Source of the DNA: Osmia lignaria lignaria
Lineage: Eukaryota; Arthropoda; Insecta; Hymenoptera; Megachilidae
Direction of reading: 5' to 3'
Assembly (NCBI RefSeq): GCF_051020975.1
Contig: NC_135036.1
Location: 6,510,001 to 6,574,000 of the forward strand
Length of the DNA: 64,000 nucleotides
Shown: piece after piece, positions 24,501 through 36,500 of the stretch
Position numbering within the stretch: the first letter of the stretch is position 1
How the letters are laid out: every line of letters starts with the position of its first letter
The notes under the pieces: model-generated
The model's input: only the letters and a program-made list of their open reading frames with translations
The model's database searches: none
Told to the model about the DNA's origin: nothing
Made by a program: the position numbers and the translations under genes

Positions 24501-27500
24501 CGCCGATGGTCCATCACGGAAACGTCTTCAAAATCAAATTCCGGAAGCTAAACTCGCCACCAGCCACGGTCCGCTCTGGAAACTCCCACATCCCGTACGA
24601 AACTCGGCGCACGACTACCCAGGGCGATTTGTAAAAGCGATTAAGGGCGCCGCGAAAGAAGAACGAAAAAAAGAAAAAAAGAAAAAAAAAATCACAAGCA
24701 AAGTGAAAGAACACGTGACGTCGAAGAAGAGAGCAGAACCATCCCCTTTTCCGAGAGCATACATCAGCCCTGTTGTGGCACATGTGCCAACCCAGCACGC
24801 ACACCAACGTCCGAACGTAACACGCTGTAGAGAAGGGATCGTGGAGCGAGAAGGACGAAGCGTGTAGAGACGAGAAAGGGAAAAGAAGGGCGAGGAAGAT
24901 GGGATGTAAGTACGCGTGGAAGGGCGTGGACGAGCAAGCGTGTGTTGTTTCAGCGTCGTCGGGTACGAATGTCACTGCGGGACGAATAAGAGGGTAGCAT
25001 AGCGGTAGTCCGCTGCGGCGGCGTCGGATCCGGAATATCATATTCAATATCAACCCTCGAGAAAGCATCTCCACCCCCGCTCCACGCTCGCGATGCCGCA
25101 GCCGGCCCCTGGTTTTCCACACTCACGCGAATAACTCCGGCAATATTTTAACTGTGGCATCGTACGAACGACGGCTTTACCGTGTAGACCCGGTTTCCTG
25201 GCTTGCTCCGGCGCCTCTTCCATCGCCATCCCTCGTAACCTGACTTACGACCCCGAATACACCGCTACAGCCTCCTCGATCTATGCTTTATATTCCGACC
25301 TGTAACGCCGATAGGCTTCTGCGCGAACCTCGTGAGAGACGTCCTCCAACGATCGCCATGGGACCAAACGTTCCGGACGAAGGAAACAGGTGGACAGAGA
25401 GGCTGGTGTTTCGTAATAATTTCGGATTGTTTAACTGAGAAGAGGAAAGGTACTGTAACTTTCGTAGCTGGATACGAATCGTTGATGGAAATGGTTTTTC
25501 CTCTTAGCTGGATATTTATGGGCAGCTTTCGACTCCGAGTTTTCTCTCGCTTCGAGAGCCGGTTACCAACGATGAAATAGTGTTTCCGGGTTATTAAGGA
25601 CTGCTGGATTGAGATTGGAGCGACAGCGTGGGCGTAAATATCGGAGGATTTAAGTTGGATAGGAAAAGAGAATTAAAGAAGTTGAAGATAAAGATGTGGA
25701 ATGGAATCGAGGGCAATTGAGAAACTCTATCTATACGGAAATAAAGAATATATAGTGATCGAATTATTAGAATCGACGATTTTACATAAAAACAATTCAT
25801 TCTTAAATGAAAACCTAGTTAAAAGGAGTTTCTGTTATTTTCTTCATGATGCTTGCAAAGTTAAGATACATAGTTGAAGAAAGTGAAGAAATTCTCCGGG
25901 CCTCAACCCCATCGAAAATTTGTGGAAATATTTATTATTAGTAATAAATGTCAATTATTTAAACGTTAAAGCAATCAAAATTCCGAAAAGACGTAAATAT
26001 AATCTTTTAAATGAATTTGTTTATTTTTATAAGTGTTTTTTTTTTGTATATTATCAAGTTATTCAATATAAAAACCTTAAAATTGTGATTATATTTCTAC
26101 AAAAACACGAAAAATCCATATTTCATACCGTGGCTCTAATAATTTGATCACCCACTGTAGTCTACAGGGGTAGGTAGAATTCCGTAAAAAAAGAATCGGA
26201 TTGAAATGATTAAAATTTGGTCAGGTAATTAAGAAAAGGACGAGCCGAGTGGACGAGCGGTAGCACGCGGTCAGACCCGTTTACCCGTGGCACATAGGGA
26301 AGGGATCCAAAACGAACGAAAAGGGACGAGAAGGGAAGGGAAGAGGCGTAGGGTCGTCACAACAGTATGGGTTGTGGGACTTTAATTTAATAAAGCAATT
26401 TGTAACGGAATACGGAACGAGGCAATAATGGCCAGTTGGCGGGGAGGGTTCTAATGAGCTGCTTACCGCACTCCACCCTCTGCTTCGATGGAGGTACACG
26501 TTTCACGCGATATCCCCTATTCATCTACTTAGAAACTGCGTAAACTCGTACAACTTCCTCTACGGTAATTCGATAAGTCCCTACCTTTTTTCTTTTTCTT
26601 GCCATCGTTTAACCCTCCCATCAGTCTTGGAATTTCACTTCTGTCAATTTTCCCTGAAATTCACCAAATTTTCCAGCTTTCTCCCTTAATCAATTTCTCA
26701 GTATTCTCCTTTGATAAATTTCTCAATTTTGTCCTTTGATAAATTTCTAGTATTATTAATAACACATCGCCAATAAACCCTTTAATTATCAAAGTACCAT
26801 TGTTTCCTATAATTTCATCCCCCTATTGTTCGATATAACGAACGAGCAGCGAGATAGATTAGTAATTTACTAAATTTTCCAACTTTCTCCCTTAATAAAT
26901 TTCTCAGTTTTCTCCTTTGATAAATTTCTAATTTTATTAATAACACATCGCTAATAAACTCTTTAATTATCAAAGTACCATTGTTTCCTATAATTTCATC
27001 CCCCTGTTGTTCAATATAATGAAAGAGTCGCGAAATAGATTAGTAGATAATTTATCAAATTTTCCAGTTTTATCCTTTGATAAATTTCTAATTTTATTAA
27101 TAACACATCGCTAATAAACCCTTTAATTATCAAAGTACCATTGTTTCGTCTAATTTCATCCCCCTATTGTTCGATATAGCGAACGACGAGCGAGATAGAT
27201 TAGTAGATAATTTTCCCACAATTTTCTGGACGATTGGTTAAGTTTACGAGCAGAACGGACGAGGGAGATCATGCTAATCGCGCCGGTTTTTCGCGTCACA
27301 TCGCTCGTGAACATCTTCGCGTCGCGATAATGCCACCCGAAATTTCACCCCTCTCGTCACGTGCCATCCTATTCGACGATAGTATCTATCCTGGGGATCG
27401 AACACGGGAATCAACGGCACCAATGGCAAGGATAACAAGGATAACAAAGTCCTCCCTATTTGCGGAACACTAAACTCACGTGGCTGGCACGTGCCGGCAG

Positions 27501-30500
27501 CCGTCCCGACGCCATCATTGTGGTCTATCGCACAAGTGTTTAACCCTTGAACGACGCGATCCTGTCAAATTAAACGGCGATCTCCCTCTGTCTTTTTCTG
27601 CCTACAAAATTTTTCCATTTTCATAAAATTCGAATTCGAATTCTCAAAAATCGAACATTAAACTATTGCGATATTTCTTGAATAATGGTTCAATAAACGT
27701 TTGCAACATCGATTTTTAAAATCCATAAAGCGGTGAGAGTTAAAGGAAACACCTCGAAAGGTTTCGATCGACCGATCATCGTGAAATAATTGGATGGTTT
27801 TTAATAGATATGTTGTACACAACATTTTCGGCGTGTAACGAGATGTAAATTTATGACGTAATTATCGATAGGGTATGTAAATCGTCGGGAACAAAATACG
27901 CCGGCCGATGGCAAGAAGAATGACGCAAAATTGATGAAGATTAATTACTTGGTAAAAGGGATGCGTGGCGTGCTTACGATTTATTGAATAAGTTTAATTC
28001 GACTCTGTTAACGAGGAACACTCTCCAATTACAAAATTATCCTTCTGCAAATTTCATTTTTTTTTTTCAATTTATCATTGTAATCTAGTTTACAATTGAT
28101 ATACTAAATATCCTCTGATAGTTTCAATAATCAACCCCGTACCTTCAGATCATTCACGCAGATACAGTTTTATTCGACCAATTTAGCCTTTAACGATTAA
28201 ACGAGTGTTATTAAGGTGACGAGAGTATCTCTGAAAGATATTGATGTTACAGTGTCGCAACAGCTGGGTTGTCAGCAGACGATGACAGGCTCAGGCGGTG
28301 CTGGGGAACACGAGGGTGGTAAGAAGAAACACACAAGGCCAACGTTCAGTGGCCAGCAAATCTTCGCCCTTGAGAAAACGTTCGAGCAAACGAAATACCT
28401 TGCGGGCCCTGAACGTGCTAAATTGGCGTACGCCCTCGGCATGTCCGAGTCCCAAGTCAAGGTAAGAGCAAAAAGAAATCTTAATCTCGTCCACAGGGGC
28501 CGATCTTCCGACGATTAAGCCCTTCGATTTCGAAACGAGGACGGAAATAGAAAGAAAAATGAAAATAATTATTTCATTCGAACGTTACGTTGGAAGATCG
28601 AAATCGATGTAACGAACGTTATATCCACGGTCATTAAAAAGGATGATTTTTCAAGCTTGTAATCCCCGCTTAAACAATTAAGCCGACAAGGAAATATTAA
28701 AACGATGGCGAGCGTTAAAAACAGGCAGCTACCCGTTGATTTTACTTTTTATCGCAGCTTCCGTTCGTTCCATCATTCACGGATTAATATCGGAGCCCCG
28801 GCGAACGCTTAACTGTTATGAATTTTTATTAACCCATCTACATCTGTTACTCATAATTAGCCGGCTCTCCACTTAAATCATCGTGACGTTTTTATTGAAG
28901 ATTACCGTAAACTTTATTAAAAACCGTGCCTGCTACGCCACATCCTAGTAATATCGTCATCTAATTTTGAGAATGACTTTTTTTCTCTCTCTTATTTATA
29001 CCATTACAGTTACAATTATTCTCTCTCCGTTTCTTTCGTTAATCCCGATTTATCCCGATTGATCTTTCATCGATTGCCAAGAATAAAGCATTCGGAATCC
29101 TTCTCGTCTCGGTAGGGCTTCAAGGGTTAATACCACCGGAAAAAGGAATAAAATAAAAAAAGCATACAACCCAACGAGATTCAGTAGCTTTCATTACGGA
29201 TGGGCCAGTTTTCCGCGTGCTCCGTAACAGGAGGGTAGGTAAGCGTGATTTTAAAACGCATTTGTTCAACAGCGGCTTACTCCATCAACGCCGAGAGCAA
29301 GCTTCTAACGAGGCAGCTTGTAAAAAGTTCGAAGGATAAAAGAAGGTGACAAAACAGCCCGGAGACGTGTCAAGCTTTGCGGCACCTGCGTCATCCTCGG
29401 GCGGCCGCTCTCTTCTCGCCCTGGAGTTCCTCCGTTCCCTCCTCCAACACACCCACCGCGCTCTCCCTACCCTCTCCGATAATATTTCCAGTAGAAACCA
29501 GAGGAACGGAGAAGGAAGAACAAGCTACCGTCCGGAGGTGACGACAGCCAACGTCACGGTAGCGTTCCTCTTCTCTCCTCATCTTTTTTTCCCTCTTCTT
29601 TTCATCCACATCTCTGTCTATTTCTCTCCATCTTTCCTCCTCCCTCCCTCTTTTTCTCCCTACCCCTATTACCTATCTCTTCCCATATCCTCTCCCACCC
29701 CCACGTTCGAACGATCTCTCCCGGAGGCTTCCACCTCCTCCACTTTTACTCCCGCCTCTCGCCGGCTACATCTGTAGAGTACTCTTCTGCTTGCAGCTTC
29801 AGCTCAACGGAGAACTCACCGTTCGAAGCCTCCTCTTGGTCCTCGGCTACCGTCCTCCTCCTTCGTTCGCCATCTTCGACCCTCGCAACCAGCTTGCCAT
29901 TTCGATGCCTCCAACCCCTCCGTATCTCTCTCTCCCACGACGCGTTCCCGTCGCTTCCCTTTTTCTCCCGTTCCTCCTCTTCCTCTCTGTCCGTCCGTCT
30001 GTCCCGCGGCATCGATGTAGCGCTGTCATTGGCTCGTTCTACGCCGCCATATTTACATTTTTATTGAAAGCTACAAGTCTGTGTCGGTGAGTGATGGCAA
30101 GGGGATGAAGGTAGCGCCCTCTCTCTCTCTCTCTTTCTCTCTCGCTCAGCAGTTCGGCTTTTCAGGGCTGTACAAGGGCGGCGAACGAAAGGGAGGAGGG
30201 TGGATAAAGGGAGGAGGGTTAGCATTCAATTACCTCGGATTTCCTCGGCAAGAGGCGATTCACCTCTGCGTATATGCCATCTTCGAGGGTGAGATTGGAC
30301 CCCGGTATCCGACGGTGGCAGCGCGTTTTCCGAAATATTACGACAATATATACCCGTAGCCGGGATACGACTCGCTGATTCAGAGGCATCGATTCCTCCT
30401 CGTCGCTCGTTGTTTAGCCGACGACGATCCTGCGGCCAGATTTGCATTTCATCCTTTCAGATGGAACGTCCCTCCTGCAGCTGCAGGCTCCGAGGTCTTT

Positions 30501-33500
30501 TATTCCTGGATTTTATTAGGCCTTCGTATTTGCAATATCTTTGTTTATAATTTCTTCGTTGAGATTCCATGTCTTCGTAAAAATAATTTTTATGAATTAT
30601 CAACCCTTATTCCTTAGGGTTGCGGGCCTCTTATTTTTCTTTGTTTATAATTTCTCCGTTGACTCTACGTCGTCGTAAAAATAATTGTTATGAATTATCA
30701 ACCCTTATTCCTTAGGGTTGCGAGCCTCTGATTTTTCTTTGTTTATAATTTCTCCGTTGACTCCACGTCTTCGTAAAAATAATTGTTATGAATTATCAAC
30801 CCTTATTCCTTAGGGTTGCGAACCTCTGATTTTTCTTTGTTTATAATTTCTCCGTTGACTCTACGTCGTCGTAAAAATAACTGTTATGAATTATCAACCC
30901 TTATTCCTTAGGGTTACGAACCTCTGATAAAAATGTTTAAAAATATCCTTTGTTAATTTAGAAATTCCTATTGAAAGAGGAATGCAATTTCGTGAATAAT
31001 TTATTGTTCACCTGTTACTCTTACGAGGGTTGAAAATGCTTAAAGGAAATGAAATCGCTGTATGAATTATTAAAATCGGAAAGTTTGATGAAATTCTATC
31101 GATGCTAATCCATATCGTAAGTTTTCTGTTATTCAGCAAAAGATTTTAAAGAATATTTCGCTATCTCAAATGAAGATACTTTTTTTGATATAAAAAGGGG
31201 ACGAGATTGAACTTTCGTTATTGTGAGAAAAATCAAGGTGTTGTGGCTGGTTTGATACACTACCGGAAAAGCTTCTTCTTCGCGAACTTTGCTCGTTTGC
31301 TACCGTGTTATGATCATGTGCCGACTATTACGTTCCTACTTTGTACTTTCCTCAATGTCAAACGGTAGACATCCAGAAATTTACTACACTCTGTTACTGT
31401 GTATTAAAAATCATGAAAATTCTGTTGAATGATGAAGAAAAGAAAATAACAACCCCTATACTTAACAAAAAATTAAAATTAAAAATACTATTGCACCCTG
31501 AATTTAATTCTTCAAGTGTTATCGATAACAATTACCAAACCCTTATTGAAGTAAATATTAATTTTCTTTAATTTTTAACCCTTGCTCTTTTAGTAGAAAA
31601 TAAAATAATACAACTCCTATACTTAATAAAAAATTAAAATTAAAAATACTATTGCACCCTGAATTTAATTCTTCAAATATTATCGATAACAATTGTTAAA
31701 GGCTTAATGGAATAAAGATTAATTTTTTATTAATTTTTAACTTCGCTTTTTTAATTTCCACGCAGTAAGTCTAACGTGCGTAACACATTATCATCGTGCG
31801 TTGAAATCTCTAGGCTAAAAATGATCTCGCCAACGCGACTGAATTTATTATTGATAAATATTATTTGCTCGATACATATATTCACATAAATATTTTGTTT
31901 TCAAGCATTATACGATAAGCTTAACCGGTCTGACGTAACGAGATATCAATCATTAACATTATTTACGAAAGGATTTCCGTCCAATCGATATTATGTATTT
32001 CAAATGAATGTGAATTTATGAAGTACATTTTGTAATGAAAATTTTCACCGATACATTTGATCTGATTAAATGAAAATTTCATCTTCAGAATTTGTTCAAA
32101 TAATTATCTTGTAAATTTCTTCTTCTTCGATTAATCTCACATGAAATACAAGATATAAATTGAATTTTATTTAACCTGGGTCAATTGTGACCCAAATTTA
32201 ATTTAAAGTTAGATGTATAATTTTTAAACCAAAAGAATTCATATATTCGAACAATAATTTTTAAAGGAACGGTGTAAAATTTAGATACCTAATTAAAATA
32301 ATATGAATTACAAAATTACGTTAAATTCTTTCCATGGTCCGCCACCCGAGGGTTAAAAAGAAAAAGAAAGAATTTATTATTTTTATGTACGCGGTTGTTT
32401 GGAAAAACATTAAGCTACATGGGCAAATATTTTGTTCATACAATTCGCAAAGGAGCTTAAACGTTAAACTTCTTATGGACCACTTACGGATCGTCCTGTA
32501 TACAAAATCGATATCCTACGTTCGTGGTTTTACATCCGAGATTTATCATTTTTTCAGTATCGGAAAAGGATTAGTACGGCATATAGGGATTCGCTAGTTC
32601 CGTTCAACGAAGATATATGTGTTCTGTCATTCCACATTTCCAGATTTATCACTTTTTCGTTTCCGAAACGCGTATCCCACCGATATGCGTTCCCGTCTTT
32701 CTCTTCTCTTTTTTTTTTTTCAAATCAAACACACGTAGAACTTTTACACAACAACTGATCCCATAAAATGTCAATATTAATACATCGTTATGACGTAAAG
32801 ATTAATTAAACACCATCCTTTGTCTCTATTTTTCCAATCTTCCAAGTAATACCACGATGTACAATAAAAGTTAATTAATCAACACCGTTTAAAAATTACT
32901 GAAAATAAAAGAAAATAATTCCTTTCCAATTTTCGTAGAAAAATCAGAACGAAACTAGTATTCTTTTCCTATACAATCAACAAAGAGACACATTTGGTCC
33001 GACTCTAATCGAATCCGAAAAATGGCAACGTTCCATTAACCTCATCCTCTCGATCCTCCCTTTATCCATCACCCAAAAAATCCCTCCACCCCGTTTCCAT
33101 CAGGCTTTCATTTTCAAGAGCACCGTCGCATATCCCGAGAAATATCGCGAATTGGTCTGACGCGACGGCAATCGTCGCAGCAGAGAACTGGACCCTGCTA
33201 TTAAGACTATTACGCGGATCGTCGTTCAAATTGCCAACGCGATATCCGTCGCATGATTTAGTTATCTCGCTCGACGAAGCGTAGCAACGGCGCAAAGTGC
33301 AACGACAGGTCCAGGAAGCGGAAGGGATGAGGGAGAGACAGACGCGTCTGGGGGGTAGTAGCGTAATAGCTGAACTATTCGAATAATTTCCAATACAAAT
33401 TCTGCATTGTAATACCCGAAATATTGAACTATTATAACGTATAAAGCGTTTAAATTTTAGAATACTCAAATTTCTCTAACATCCTCGAAATTGTGGCAGC

Positions 33501-36500
33501 GCGGACCTCAAAGAGCGACTCTGATCAGCAGAGAGAAAAGCAATATTCTGCATTGTAATACTCGAAATATTTAACTATTATAACGTATAAAGCGTTAAAA
33601 TTTTAGAATACACAAATTTCTCTAACATCCTCGGAACCGTGTCAGCGCGGACCTCAAAGAGCGACTCTGATCAGCAGAGAGAAGAGCATCATCCATCCCC
33701 CTATTAGAATCTAATACGGCAAAGTGAACGCGTAGAATTTGCGAGTTAAAGACCGTGACACCCCTTGATGTAGGCGTATCAGGCCGTGTATCAGAGTGAA
33801 GTGAGAGAGGGTGGTTAGAGGAGAGACCAGGAGCAGTAGCCGAGTAGAGAGATGGGGTAACAAGTTGAAGTGTTCGCGATGGACCGGAACAGAGAGCGAA
33901 GGGTGGGGTATGACGAGAGTTCTGTCGACCAATGGTGGAGGGGGGGGATCGCGAAGCGTCAGGGGTAGGTTCGAACGAGTAAAGGTGGGGAGGGGATAGG
34001 GATAAATAGCGCGGTAGGGTAGAATGAAGCAGAGGGAAGGAAAGGGCTTAGATGGTGTTTACGCAACGGTGGTGGTAGTAAAGTGGCGGTGGTGGTTCCC
34101 CGTGACGGTAGAACGCGGACGATAGGGGGTGTCGGGGAGGGATACGGCGGTAGGCTGCTGCAAGAGGGGTGGAGTTGTTTACGGCGGAGTAATCTGCTCG
34201 TCGACGGATACCAATATCGATGACGTCAATTAGTACGAGCGAAAGCCTCCTACCCGGTTTTCCTCCACCATGTATCATCATGGTGGTGTATGTATGTACG
34301 GCGCGGCGGCATGGCATGCCGTGATAAATCACGGCAGCAGGCGGCGTTTCCCTTCATTCACCTCCCACAGCTCGTACCCTCGAAATTGGCCCACATGTAC
34401 TTGACTCCATAATGCCACACCACCTGTCTCTCTTTCTCTCTTCGTTTCGTTACCTTTATTCTTACGTTGGCGAGACTTTATATCGACGTCTAACACCCAA
34501 TGGTTACTCGTGCCGTTTCTTGCTTCTCTTGTGTATCGGCCCGAAGGATATTATATCCCGGCCAGCCGCGACCTGTCCTTCCTATTACGTTTCATGCCCG
34601 GGTGTAATTGCGCGAAACGACGACGATATTTCTTCCGGTTCGACCGCTTCCGTCTCTGCTCGCGCGTTTGCGGCCAATGAACGCGACCCTGCGGTCAGGT
34701 GCCACGTGATCGAATGCTTTTCCACCTACTTCGCGCCGGAATGGGCTGACTTTTGAACTTTACTCTTCCGATGGTTGACTTTCGGTGAGATACCATTGTT
34801 TGATCGTGATGAGCGATGTTCGGTGGTGTCTGTATTACGTATCGAAGGACCATCCGGAGAGTCGGCGACGCACGGTACTTGGATTCTGAGCTGTGCTCAT
34901 GGGGGTCCGCAAGGAGGGGCAATCGGGACACTTGCCCCCCATTGGATAGAAAGAGAGTCGGATGTCGAATACAGCATTTATTGTCTCTTTCGTTTCGAAC
35001 TCCGTCTCTAGAAGTGATATTTTATATCATGCCCTCCACCTAAAAGAAATTTTTCAGATGCCCATGGCTGTGCTATTAAAGACTTCTAGCTTCTATTTTG
35101 CTAAACTGGGGTAGTTTTCCCGTTATCCCGAGGAATATTGAGAAAAGTCAATAATTTTTTGGTAAAAAAAGGAAAACGAAGCGTTAGAGAGGAATAGAAC
35201 AGAGGCTAAAAATCCGACTGATCAAATCGGGCTTCTATGAAGGGGACAAACTAATCCTGCAACACCCTCGAGTGTTTCCTTGATCAAATTTGATGAATGT
35301 ATCTGTATCACTGTACACACGTATTAATATTCCCCCTTCCCATAATTCATTCAGCCTGCAGAGATCAGTGCGGCGCTTAGGAAACAAAGGAGGACACGCA
35401 TCGCAGATGTGATCAATAAGATTTGGACGCGTACTACTTCTCGACGAGCAGGGGATTATTTAATTGACTTTCAGCCCTTTTGACAGCGGTAAAAGGCGTT
35501 TTGGGTGAATTGAAACACCCCTGTGTCACGCAGTTCCGTTCCATTAACTTTGTTTTAATACCTACACTAGTTGATACATTGAGAAGATTGCTTAACAACT
35601 TGGGGAGACGTCGATTGATATTCCTTAACGAAATTACTCGAAACAATTTCTATGAAACATAAGCAAACATCGTCGAATTATTATTACAATCATTCAATTT
35701 GGAAAAACAAAAGACCATATATCAGAAACTTAATTTATCGTCAAAACTTCAAGCAATTTTTATTATTATCAACTTGAGACATAAGCAAATGTCTTCAAAC
35801 TATTACAATCACTCAATTTAAAAAAATAAAAGAACTCTCATTTTATAAGCTTTTTACCCCTTCCTTAATTGATCATATTTCAAATAATTATTTCAAGCAA
35901 CAGTTTCAAACATAAGCAAATACCTTCAAACGATCAAAATTACTCAATTTAGAAAAATAAAAAAATTCTAATATCATAAACTTTTCACCCCTTCATTAAT
36001 TCATCGTATTTTAAATAATTATTTCAAGCAACAGGTTCAAACATAAGTAAACGCCTTCAAATGATCAAAATTACTCAATTTGAAAAAATAGAAAAAAATT
36101 CTCATATCATAAGGTTTTCACCCCTTCATTAATTCATCGTATTTTAAATAATTATTTCAAGCAACAGGTTCAAACATAAGTAAATGCCTTCAAATGATCA
36201 AAATTACTCAATTTGAAAATATAAAAAAAAATTCTCATATCATAAACTTTTCACCCCTTTCTTGATTCATCGTATTTCAAATGATTCTTATAATCAACTG
36301 CTTCAAACGCTTTCAAACGATTAAAATCAATAGATCCTCGGTGGGAGCCGATCATAATTCCCTAAATCAATCGGTCCAAAGTAATTTCCCCGTAATATTA
36401 CAAAGTGCTTGGAGCAGAATGTTTCTTCAAATAATAAGTAATGCGATCCGCGAGAATGGCAGAGGGTAGTTGGCTGTTGGCGATAATGCGCTCCTCTGTA

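Larger units (their letters stand above)
23955..28252 (+). other. HGTX: HGTX intron 2
   Basis: 4.3 kb between coding exons 2 and 3. It contains a relic transposase fragment (25893), a tandem array (26640-27220) and a lone TTAA terminus CCCTTGAACGACGCG at 27546. The GC-rich stretch 24500-25130 has a long reverse open frame starting with GTG and rich in Phe, judged spurious. No other gene seen. Confidence 0.65.

Noticed and set aside
24514..25122. 202-codon reverse-strand open frame in HGTX intron 2
   Set aside because: Begins with GTG, contains a long Phe run from an A-rich tract, and has no family motif. It is explained by GC-rich composition.
27546..27740. Lone CCCTTGAACGACGCG terminus after TTAA
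   Set aside because: Resembles a MITE end (as does one at 58952), but no matching opposite end was found, so no element was called.
28834..29126. Possible TTAA element (CCCATCTACATC... to ...GGCTTCAAGGG)
   Set aside because: TTAA is present at both borders but the ends agree for only a few bases; TTAA is frequent in AT-rich DNA.
29346..29777. 143-codon forward frame in HGTX intron 3
   Set aside because: GTG start and a Pro/Ser/Leu/Phe-rich product of a pyrimidine tract; no splice partner or resemblance.
33062..33469. 135-codon reverse frame in intron 3
   Set aside because: Overlaps the start of a 146-bp tandem duplication; composition-driven with no recognisable domain.
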